This document shows positions 1 to 5,506 of a stretch of 6,963 nucleotides of DNA, in pieces (the first letter of the stretch is position 1; each line of letters opens with the position of its first letter). Source of the DNA: an uncultured Bacteroidaceae bacterium (GTDB taxonomy: Bacteria > Bacteroidota > Bacteroidia > Bacteroidales > Bacteroidaceae). Where the stretch lies: positions 1 through 6,963 of the forward strand of contig CAKRMO010000058.1 in the NCBI GenBank assembly GCA_934364765.1. The letters run 5' to 3'. The position numbers and the translations under genes are program-made. Below the pieces are notes generated by a model. That model had not been told where the DNA came from and made no database searches. It saw only the letters and a list, made by a program, of their open reading frames with translations.

Positions 1-142
1 CGTAATACACTATGCGCGCCACGCCGTTGTCGTTGTTCAAAATAAGTGTGGTGTTGGGCGTGGAAAGCCGGTATTCCTGCGCCTGGAGAGCGAATGCCGG
101 GATAATTGCCACGGCTATTGCGCTCAGCGTTTTTTTAATCAT
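1..142 (-). CDS. N-terminal part of an exported protein, possibly GH36 alpha-galactosidase (runs off the window)
   Basis: Only the first 47 codons are present; the gene continues beyond position 1. The ATG is at 142-140. The N-terminus is a clear Sec signal peptide: M-I-K-K, then a hydrophobic stretch, with a likely signal peptidase I cut after A-L-Q-A at about residue 21 (LQA|QEYR). The mature start reads EYRLSTPNTTLILNNDNG followed by an aliphatic strand ending in YY. The pattern of a polar start, NT-x-L-x-L and a later YYG-like strand resembles the N-terminal beta-domain of Bacteroidales GH36 alpha-galactosidases, but 47 residues are too few to be sure. Another exported glycoside hydrolase is the main alternative. 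It lies 44 bp downstream of the DUF1573 gene on the same strand. I see no terminator or clear -7 box in the gap, so the two are probably one transcript. The leader is A/T-rich with no Shine-Dalgarno site. Confidence 0.6.
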   Translation of the reverse strand, partial: MIKKTLSAIAVAIIPAFALQAQEYRLSTPNTTLILNNDNGVARIVYY

Positions 143-186
143 TTATAGAACGGTTTAATAGTTAGTTAATATTTTGGTTTATGTCT

Positions 187-1206
187 TCACTGTTTCACTT
201 TCACCACAACCGTAACCTTGGGGCGTTGCGGGTCGTTGGTGATCATCAGCACTTTGAGGCGGTTGCGCGACGGCTGTTTGAGGAATTTGCGCAGCACCGT
301 TATTTTGAGTTTGGTCTGCTTGCCTGGGGCGATTTTTTTGTTCACGCCCACGTTGAGCGCGGTGCTGAACACTTGGAGCGAGCGTATTTGCAGCGGGCTT
401 TTCCCCTCGTTGGCTATTGTCAGCATGCCGTTTATGCGGTCTTTGCCCGCAGTGCCGTCAAGCACAAGGGTGTCTGCGCTGAGCGACATCTTGGGGGCTG
501 ACGCGAGCTGTGCCTCGCTCATGGCTGCGGCTTTGGGGATAATCACGGTTGAAACGCTTATCTCGTTCTCCTCGTCAACTTTGTCGCCGGGGTAGCGGCT
601 GAGATATACGGACGTTTGCGTAAGCCCCATGCTTTTCAGCGTGCCGCTGTTGAGCGTTACCTCTATCTTTCCCCCACGGTTGGGCAGCAGGGTTTGCGGA
701 ACGGCTTTTGCCGACAGGTATTTCGGCAGGTGCATTAGTTCGGGCTTGTATGGCTTTGTGCCCTCGTTGAAGATTTCTATGGTTTTCACGGGGGTGTCGC
801 CAAGGTGTACGTCGTCAAACTCTATTTCCTCGGCATTGAGCTTTATGTTGCCGATTTTGCGGGTGTATTCCCCCTCGTATTCGGGGGCTTGTGCGCTTAC
901 GTTACCATAGAGCGTGAGGTATGCGGGGCGTTTTTCCGCGTTGTACGAAACGGCAATCTCCGTGCTGCCGCCCGGCTCCACGGGCTTTTTGTCCCATTCG
1001 GCAACGGTGCAGCCGCACGAGGCTTCGACGTTTGTTATCCGCAAAGGCCGGTTGCCCGAATTTTTTACGGTGAAGCGGGCTGTGTGCGGACTGTTCCACA
1101 ATATGGTGCCCATGTCATGCTTTTGCGCCTCAAACACGGCTGACGGCTGTGCAAGCGATAATGCCGGGGCAAGCCACGCGCACAACAGTATTATATTCTT
1201 TTTCAT
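187..1206 (-). CDS. Secreted DUF1573 / Ig-like domain protein
   Basis: The 339-residue protein has a signal peptide (MKKNIILLCAW...ALSLA, likely cut before Q20). It is followed by a DUF1573 domain at about residues 24-110 with the family hallmarks: an F-x(5)-HDMG start, a FTVKNSGNRPLRI strand and the SCGCT motif at 63-67, then a W-x-K-x-P-V-x-PGG turn. Two more beta-rich segments follow, at about 125-215 and 240-339. They carry the same NEG-x-x-P strand pattern (FNEGTKPY, ANEGKSPLQI) and PG/PN-x-x turns, so the protein appears to be three tandem Ig/ASH-like modules. DUF1573 proteins are widespread in Bacteroidota as exported or surface proteins, but their biochemical role is not established. 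The start at 1206 is preferred over the in-frame ATG at 1251. It gives a clean signal peptide, and the -7 promoter box lies between the two ATGs, so the upstream one would not be transcribed. It is followed at 44 bp by the gene at 1-142. Confidence 0.85.
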   Translation of the reverse strand: MKKNIILLCAWLAPALSLAQPSAVFEAQKHDMGTILWNSPHTARFTVKNSGNRPLRITNVEASCGCTVAEWDKKPVEPGGSTEIAVSYNAEKRPAYLTLYGNVSAQAPEYEGEYTRKIGNIKLNAEEIEFDDVHLGDTPVKTIEIFNEGTKPYKPELMHLPKYLSAKAVPQTLLPNRGGKIEVTLNSGTLKSMGLTQTSVYLSRYPGDKVDEENEISVSTVIIPKAAAMSEAQLASAPKMSLSADTLVLDGTAGKDRINGMLTIANEGKSPLQIRSLQVFSTALNVGVNKKIAPGKQTKLKITVLRKFLKQPSRNRLKVLMITNDPQRPKVTVVVKVKQ

Positions 1207-1228
1207 CACTGATTTCTGCAAATTTCCA

Positions 1229-1236
1229 CAAAGGTA
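1229..1236 (-). promoter_or_regulatory. -7 promoter box of the DUF1573 gene
   Basis: On the minus strand this reads TACCTTTG, an exact match to the Bacteroidota primary-sigma -7 consensus TAnnTTTG. It ends 23 bp before the ATG at 1206, giving a leader of about 15 nt. No convincing -33 TTTG is seen at the expected distance; an A-tract lies directly upstream instead. The box also decides the start codon, because the in-frame ATG at 1251 lies upstream of it. Confidence 0.65.
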
Positions 1237-1400
1237 CTTTTTTTTGCGCATTTAATGCCCGAATGAGCATGAAAAGATGTTGCGGGGCGGCGCAAAAACG
1301 CGCCAGTCAAAGAAGTTTTGCAATGCAGTGCCAATGCTGGCGGTTTTATCCGCCCAAACTGTTTGTCAAAAACGGGAATTGGCGGGCTTTCCCGAAACAT

Positions 1401-1490
1401 CCCGAAAACTGCATGGGACATAGGAAAAACCACGTCCTATGCAGGAAAAATTATGTCTGATATAATTCAAATTACATCAGACCTTTTTTT
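1401..1490 (+). repeat. Two-hairpin intergenic repeat, copy A (possible structured RNA)
   Basis: Positions 1401-1483 align with 6721-6801 at about 73 of 83 positions (eight substitutions and one 2-base gap, hand alignment), in the same orientation. Order of parts: CCCGAAAA box (1401-1408); hairpin 1 at 1409-1444, an 11-bp stem CTGCATGGGAC/GTCCTATGCAG with one G-T wobble and a 14-base loop; a 10-base A/T linker (1445-1454); hairpin 2 at 1455-1482, GTCTGAT/ATCAGAC plus TAAT/ATTA around an A-C mismatch and a TCAA loop; then C and seven T (1484-1490). The stem plus T-tract has the form of an intrinsic terminator. The two copies lie in different divergent intergenic regions, so this is not a duplicated gene end. 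It could be a small RNA gene, a REP-like dispersed element or a relic of a non-autonomous mobile element. I cannot match it to a named RNA family. Confidence 0.75.
1455..1490 (+). terminator. Terminator-like hairpin at the end of repeat copy A
   Basis: A 7-bp stem GTCTGAT/ATCAGAC is extended by TAAT/ATTA across one mismatch, and seven T follow at 1484-1490. No plus-strand protein gene ends upstream, so if it terminates anything it would be an RNA that starts in the intergenic region. The stem is A/T-rich, and the reverse strand also has a T-rich stretch after it, so it may act in both directions or be a DNA palindrome. Confidence 0.45.
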
Positions 1491-1523
1491 GCCGTTTGCA
1501 AACATCTGAAAAACAAAATGTTA

Positions 1524-1539
1524 CAAAGAATATTCTTTG
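1524..1539. promoter_or_regulatory. 16-bp perfect palindrome, candidate operator
   Basis: CAAAGAATATTCTTTG is identical on both strands with no central spacer. It lies within the stretch that follows repeat copy A, about 185 bp before the exonuclease -7 box. It has no counterpart at the equivalent position of copy B, so it is not part of the conserved repeat. A dimeric regulator site is possible; no regulator is encoded nearby. Confidence 0.3.
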
Positions 1540-1722
1540 CGACGTTATTTGTTTCAAAACCAGCGTGTTACGCAATTTTTCCGGCATTTGCAGCTTTGCG
1601 GTGAATTTGGCGGTGGCTTGACATGGAGACGGAGGCGTGCTTTTCCGTAACAGGGGCATTTTATTATAGCCGCAATGGCGGCTCTGTGCGGTTTGGATAG
1701 TGTTTTTGTTGTTTCTTTTTGC

Positions 1723-1730
1723 TATCTTCG
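1723..1730 (+). promoter_or_regulatory. -7 promoter box of the exonuclease III gene
   Basis: TATCTTCG matches the Bacteroidota consensus TAnnTTTG at all but one fixed position and lies 29 bp before the ATG at 1760. T-rich runs with TTTG/TTG occur at 1705-1711, slightly closer than the usual -33 distance. Just before the ATG is an AGGA at 1755-1758, only one base from the start and so too close for a normal Shine-Dalgarno; the A/T-rich leader is typical of the phylum. Confidence 0.5.
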
Positions 1731-1759
1731 CAAACGCCATTTATTTATATATATAGGAT

Positions 1760-2515
1760 ATGAAATTTGTTTCGTGGAATGTGAACGGACTTCGCGCTTG
1801 TGCGGGAAAAGGTTTTGCCGACGCCTTCAGGAGTCTTGACGCCGATTTTTTCTGCCTTCAGGAAACCAAAATGCAGCCGGGGCAGCTCGATTTGGAGTTT
1901 GACGGCTACAAGTCGTATTGGAACTCCGCCGAAAAGAAAGGCTATTCGGGGACTGCAATATATACGCGCCGCGAGCCGCTGCACGTGTCGTTCGGCATGG
2001 GCATTGACGCTTTCGACCACGAGGGCAGGGTGATAACCTTGGAGGACAGGGACTTTTTTCTTGTTGACGTGTACACGCCGAACTCGCAGGACGGTTTGCG
2101 CCGCCTTGGCTACCGCATGGAATGGGATGACGCTTTTCGGGAATATCTGCTGAAGCTTGGGGGGAGGAAGCCCGTTGTTGTTTGCGGCGACATGAATGTG
2201 GCGCACGAGGAGATTGACATAAAAAACCCCAAGACAAACCGCCGCAACGCCGGGTTCACTGACGAGGAGCGGGAAAAGTTCACAAAACTGCTCGGCAGCG
2301 GCTTTGTTGACACGTTCCGGCACCTTAACCCGGAGCTTGCGGGAGTGTATTCGTGGTGGAGCTACCGCTTTCACGCACGCGAGAAGAACGCGGGCTGGAG
2401 GATAGATTATTTTCTTGTTTCCGATGCGTTGCTCGGCAAGCTGCAGGACGCAAAAATCCACGGGGACATAATGGGTTCTGACCATTGCCCCGTGGAGTTG
2501 GATTTGGATTTGTAG
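1760..2515 (+). CDS. xth: Exodeoxyribonuclease III / AP endonuclease (APE1-like)
   Basis: The 251-residue protein is a full-length member of the exonuclease-endonuclease-phosphatase fold. By analogy with the family it cuts the DNA backbone 5' to abasic sites and acts as a 3'-5' exonuclease and 3'-repair phosphodiesterase in cytoplasmic base-excision repair. All catalytic motifs are visible. They include N7 in WNVNGLRA, metal ligand E35 in LQETK, Y105 in VYTPNSQ, D144 and N146 in GDMNVAH, and N163 in RRNAGFTDEER. At the C-terminal end are D216 in GWRIDYFLVSD and the D241-H242 pair in SDHCP. These correspond to human APE1 N68, E96, Y171, D210, N212, N226, D283, D308 and H309. The NAGFT and WSYR segments place it in the APE1/ExoA branch rather than with E. 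coli Xth. It has its own promoter, is the only complete plus-strand gene here, and converges on the lipoprotein gene with 15 bp between stop codons. Confidence 0.96.
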   Translation: MKFVSWNVNGLRACAGKGFADAFRSLDADFFCLQETKMQPGQLDLEFDGYKSYWNSAEKKGYSGTAIYTRREPLHVSFGMGIDAFDHEGRVITLEDRDFFLVDVYTPNSQDGLRRLGYRMEWDDAFREYLLKLGGRKPVVVCGDMNVAHEEIDIKNPKTNRRNAGFTDEEREKFTKLLGSGFVDTFRHLNPELAGVYSWWSYRFHAREKNAGWRIDYFLVSDALLGKLQDAKIHGDIMGSDHCPVELDLDL

Positions 2516-2530
2516 CGGCGGCGCGGGTTT

Positions 2531-3397
2531 TCAGTACGCCGGCTGGGGCATTGCCGCCGTGCCGCCGTTGATGTCGTATATGTCAACGCGCCAGCCTTTG
2601 TCCTCAAAGCGCGTGAAGTCGGCGTTGCCGTAGGTCCGCTCGCCGTCCTTGTGGCTTGTGAGGATTTTGCCGAAAGGCGTGATGCCTGTGAACTTGCACA
2701 CAAAGTTGCATTTGCCTGTGCCGTTTTTCCTGTAACTGTCGGGGCAGAACACGTTCAGCACCTTTTCAACCTTGTAGAAGCCGGTAAGCACGTTCACGGT
2801 GGTGAACTTCACTTTTTTCAAGGCCTCCGAATAGGGGTCTTTCTTGCCCGTTGCGTCTTTTGGCGTGGGGCTTCCGGGATTTTCCGCCGCCCCGTCCGCA
2901 TTGCCGGCTGCATTGTCGTCTGAGAACGCTTCGGTTTGCAGGGAGTCTGCGCTCATGTTGTGGTAGTCGGTTTCGGGTATGTCGTCTTCGCCCAGCGGCT
3001 TGACGGGCGGATTGGAGACTGTGAACTTTTTGCCTTCCTCTGTCAGCGAAACTTCCGCAAAATAGTGCATTACATCCTTGTAGAAAACTTTCGTGCCTTC
3101 CCACCAAGTGTATTTCTCAAAGCGGTGGTGTTCTTTTATCCCGCTTATCTTGCACGATATTACGCCCTCTTTTGCGAGCGCCTCCAGCTGTTTTTTTGCC
3201 GCAGAGTCAACTTCGTAAAAGCCTGTGCGCACCTGCACCACCTGGCTGCTGTCGCGGAACGCGGTTTCCTTTTCAATGGCTTTCTTTGCCGAGCTGGCGG
3301 TAAGGGTGTGCTTGTCGCACGACGCGAGGGATGCCGCGAGCAGCATTGCGCATACTGCGGGCAGAATGTTTATGGGAAAACAGGTGTGGCGTTTCAT
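2531..3397 (-). CDS. Lipoprotein of unknown function with an internal duplication
   Basis: The 288-residue protein has a basic N-terminus (MKRH), a hydrophobic core and a lipobox L24-A25-S26-C27. It should be processed by signal peptidase II and anchored at C27, with D28 at the +2 position. I do not recognise the family. The mature part has two related halves. The first (about 52-127) contains VRTGFYEV at 56-63 and CKISGI at 82-87. The second (about 196-273) contains VLTGFYKV at 203-210 and CKFTGI at 234-239. Between them is a linker rich in D, A, N, G and P (about 137-190) that is probably disordered. Two additional cysteines, C218 and C230, are only in the second half. The start at 3397 is chosen because it gives the lipoprotein signal; the frame stays open upstream into the DUF349 gene without another sensible start. 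It lies 88 bp downstream of the DUF349 gene, behind a strong hairpin, and no clear -7 box is seen, so expression may depend on read-through. Confidence 0.85.
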   Translation of the reverse strand: MKRHTCFPINILPAVCAMLLAASLASCDKHTLTASSAKKAIEKETAFRDSSQVVQVRTGFYEVDSAAKKQLEALAKEGVISCKISGIKEHHRFEKYTWWEGTKVFYKDVMHYFAEVSLTEEGKKFTVSNPPVKPLGEDDIPETDYHNMSADSLQTEAFSDDNAAGNADGAAENPGSPTPKDATGKKDPYSEALKKVKFTTVNVLTGFYKVEKVLNVFCPDSYRKNGTGKCNFVCKFTGITPFGKILTSHKDGERTYGNADFTRFEDKGWRVDIYDINGGTAAMPQPAY

Positions 3398-3427
3398 CGC
3401 TTTGAAGTTTTTTGTTCTGAAATTAAA

Positions 3428-3465
3428 GAAGCTACCGGAGACACGGTGTGCGTCCCGATAGCTTC
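3428..3465 (-). terminator. Strong hairpin terminator or attenuator after the DUF349 gene
   Basis: On the minus strand an 11-bp stem GAAGCTATCGG/CCGGTAGCTTC (one T-G wobble) continues, past a single bulged T, into GACGC/GTGTC with loop ACACC, about 16 pairs in all. It begins 20 bases after the DUF349 stop and is followed by TTTAATTT, a broken T-tract. On the plus strand the stem is followed by GGTTTTGTTT, so it may also work in the opposite direction. The lipoprotein ATG lies 30 bases further on. Confidence 0.7.
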
Positions 3466-3485
3466 GGTTTTGTTTGCAAGGGCGT

Positions 3486-5405
3486 TTATTCCTTGTTTTC
3501 AGCGTTGCTGTCTGCGGGCGTGCTTTCGTCTTGCGCGTCAGCCTTGGCCTTTTCGTCAATGTCCTCGATTGACTTGCGCAGGTTTGCCACCTCGTTTTTC
3601 AGGTTTTCGATCTTGCGCTTTATTTCGCTCACGAAACCGTTGCCGCTCTTCGACGAAACGTTCAGGAAACCGAGATTGTTCTCGTATGTCTGTATCTCGT
3701 TGCGCTTGGCCTCGTACATACGGAACAAACGCTCCCTTTCGCGGAACATGGCGTCGCCTCCGCGTGAAATTGCGGCGGTTGCCTGCGCCTTTATGTTTTC
3801 TGCGCGGCGGGACATGCGGCGCAAGTTCAGCTCGTTGTATATCCTGTCAATCTGCTCGTGGTATTCCACGTAGAATTTCTCCTTTAGCTTGTAGGGGATA
3901 TGCCCTGTGGCCTGCCATTGCGCCATTAGTTCCTGCACTTTCTTTATGCCTTCGTCTTTTGCATCGGCGGTGATAGCCTTCAGCTGCTCAATTATGCTGC
4001 GCTTTGTCTCAAGGTTTTCGTTTTCGCTTTGCCGCTGCGATGCCGATGCCTGGCTGCGTGCGTCGAAGAATGCATTGCAGGCTTCGCTGAAGCGTTTCCA
4101 CAGGGATTCGTTGTGTTTGTTGGGCACCGGGCCTATTTCTTTCCATTTTGCCCTCAGTGCCTTTATGGCGTTTGCGGTAGCCCCCCAGTCCGTGCTGTCT
4201 TTCAGGGCTTCAGCCTTTTCGCACAGGGCCAGTTTTTTCACGTAGTTTTCATTCAGGGTGGCTTTCAGCTGTTTGAAATATTCGTTCTTTTTTGCGAAGA
4301 AGCTGTCGCACACGCTGCGGAACCGCTCGAAAATCTTTGTGTTTACGCTTTTGGGGGTGAAGCCGATGGTTTTCCATTCGGCCTGTATCTCTTTTATTGC
4401 GTTTGTGGCCTTGTCCCATTCCGCGTATGTCTTGAGGTTGTCGGTGCTTACCGCCTCCGCCTTTTCGCAGAGTGCGGTTTTCTTCACAAGGTTCTCCTTC
4501 TCGGTTTCCTTCAGTTTGTCGAAATGCTCCTGATGACGCTTGTTGACGATGGTTGAGGCTGCTTTGAAGCGTTCCCAGACCTGTTCGCGCAGGTCTTTTG
4601 CCACGGGCCCGATTTCGCGGAACTCCTGGTGGAGCTTCTGCAGCTGGTGGAAGGCGGAAACGGGGTCGGCGAAGGTTTCGAGCTTCTCTGCCGCCTCGCA
4701 AAGGCGTGTCTTGGCCTCGAGGTTTTTCTTGAAGTCGTATTCGCGGAACTCGTTGTTGAGCTTCAGCATGTCGTAGAAGTTCTCAACGCAGTATTCGTAG
4801 TTTTTCCAAAGCTCGGTGGCGTTTTCCTGCGGCACGGGGTTGGCCTCTTTCCATTCTGCCTGCAGCTTGCGGAACGTGTCATAGTTTTTGCCTGTGTCCT
4901 CAAGCGATGAGGAGAGCGCCTTTATTTTTTCGAGTATTTCGAGCTTGCGTTTCAGGTTGTCCTGCTTGATTTTCTCCAGGCGTTCGTGTTCCTGTGCGCG
5001 TTTCTCCTTTATCAGTTTCAGTTCGGCCTTGAACCTTTCCTCGTCGGCATCCGCCTTCGGCTCGAAGTCCTCTTCGTTTCCTCCGGCGTTCAGGAATGCC
5101 TCGCGCTGCGCCGCCACTTCTTCAAAGCGCAGGCGGTAGTATCTTTTTTTGAGAAGCTCAATTTCGTCCTTGTCGGCAATTTCGTCAGCGTGCGAAAGCT
5201 CGCTCATCCTGCTGATTACGGCTTCCTTGGTTTCGGGCACGGCGTATGTTTTCTCCCCTTCCTTTTCTGTTTGGGGTTCTTCCGGCGTGTCGGGCGTCTG
5301 CTGCTCCTTGGCCTCCGTGGCTGTCTCTTCTTTGTTGGTTTCTTCCTTAATGGGCTCGTTTGTGTTGAGCTCTTCCTGAGAGGGTGTCATTTCGTTCGGT
5401 GTCAT
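3486..5405 (-). CDS. DUF349 repeat protein (five repeats, coiled coil)
   Basis: The 639-residue cytoplasmic protein has no signal peptide. Residues 1-70 are acidic and low in complexity (E, T, P, Q, N). Five DUF349 helical repeats follow, each with an aromatic-plus-glycine/proline turn. They are centred near W185 (WKEANPVP), 262 (FREIGPV), 344 (WKTIGFTP), 421 (WKEIGPVP) and 497 (WQATGHIP). Repeats 1, 2 and 4 are followed 6-11 residues later by LW or VW and an aromatic residue (LWKNY, VWERF, LWKRF); repeat 3 has IFERF. The C-terminal part (about 535-625) is a charged coiled coil with an acidic tail. Multi-repeat DUF349 proteins are common in Bacteroidota, but their function is not established; the form suggests a scaffold or nucleic-acid-associated protein. 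The ATG at 5405 is used. The frame could extend to a TTG at 5438, but that overlaps the probable -7 box. A second ATG at 5390 is also possible. It lies 101 bp downstream of corA. Confidence 0.9.
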   Translation of the reverse strand: MTPNEMTPSQEELNTNEPIKEETNKEETATEAKEQQTPDTPEEPQTEKEGEKTYAVPETKEAVISRMSELSHADEIADKDEIELLKKRYYRLRFEEVAAQREAFLNAGGNEEDFEPKADADEERFKAELKLIKEKRAQEHERLEKIKQDNLKRKLEILEKIKALSSSLEDTGKNYDTFRKLQAEWKEANPVPQENATELWKNYEYCVENFYDMLKLNNEFREYDFKKNLEAKTRLCEAAEKLETFADPVSAFHQLQKLHQEFREIGPVAKDLREQVWERFKAASTIVNKRHQEHFDKLKETEKENLVKKTALCEKAEAVSTDNLKTYAEWDKATNAIKEIQAEWKTIGFTPKSVNTKIFERFRSVCDSFFAKKNEYFKQLKATLNENYVKKLALCEKAEALKDSTDWGATANAIKALRAKWKEIGPVPNKHNESLWKRFSEACNAFFDARSQASASQRQSENENLETKRSIIEQLKAITADAKDEGIKKVQELMAQWQATGHIPYKLKEKFYVEYHEQIDRIYNELNLRRMSRRAENIKAQATAAISRGGDAMFRERERLFRMYEAKRNEIQTYENNLGFLNVSSKSGNGFVSEIKRKIENLKNEVANLRKSIEDIDEKAKADAQDESTPADSNAENKE

Positions 5406-5435
5406 TTGTTTTCTGACATTATGGGTTATAACGTA

Positions 5436-5443
5436 CAAATTAA
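5436..5443 (-). promoter_or_regulatory. Probable -7 box of the DUF349 gene
   Basis: On the minus strand this reads TTAATTTG, seven of eight against TAnnTTTG counting the two free positions, ending 30 bp before the ATG at 5405. No clear -33 TTTG lies 19-21 bp upstream. No good terminator separates corA from it, so some read-through from corA is also likely. Confidence 0.35.
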
Positions 5444-5506
5444 GTGATTTTTATTTTAACCACCTAATGTTTTTCCGCTTTTTTGCGCTTTTGCCGCCTG
5501 TCTTGT

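Larger units (their letters stand above)
1237..1722. other. Long divergent intergenic region without a credible gene
   Basis: About 490 bases lie between the DUF1573 promoter and the exonuclease promoter. It holds small GC hairpins at 1289-1304 (GGCGC/GCGCC, six-base loop) and 1339-1354 (GGCGG/CCGCC). It also holds copy A of the two-hairpin repeat (1401-1490), a palindrome at 1524-1539, a conserved box at 1563-1580 shared with the 6.9-kb region, and a perfect 6-bp hairpin at 1668-1683 (AGCCGC/GCGGCT, loop AATG). Open frames here (such as 1477-1740 minus) have biased, low-complexity translations, no leader and no recognisable domain, so I do not call them. Confidence 0.6.

Noticed and set aside
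1207..1251. An in-frame upstream ATG adding 15 residues to the DUF1573 protein
   Set aside because: The -7 promoter box lies between the two ATGs, and the extension would bury the signal peptide behind a charged leader.
1618..1623. TTGACA, resembling an E. coli -35 box
   Set aside because: The Bacteroidota primary sigma factor does not use this element, and no matching downstream box is present.
1668..1683. A perfect 6-bp hairpin AGCCGC/GCGGCT, considered as a terminator
   Set aside because: No T-tract follows directly and no gene or likely transcript ends there; a short GC hairpin of this size is common by chance.
1477..1740. An 87-codon minus-strand frame between the repeat and the exonuclease promoter
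   Set aside because: Its start lies over the exonuclease leader, it runs antisense through the T-tract and hairpin of the repeat, and its translation shows no domain or signal peptide.
1745..2485. A 246-codon minus-strand frame antisense to the exonuclease gene
   Set aside because: It mirrors the codon structure of xth, whose catalytic residues are all intact; the antisense translation has no recognisable motif.
2936..3973. A 345-codon plus-strand frame over the lipoprotein and DUF349 genes
   Set aside because: It is antisense to two well-supported genes and crosses the hairpin between them; the translation is rich in C, F and R, typical of a shadow frame.
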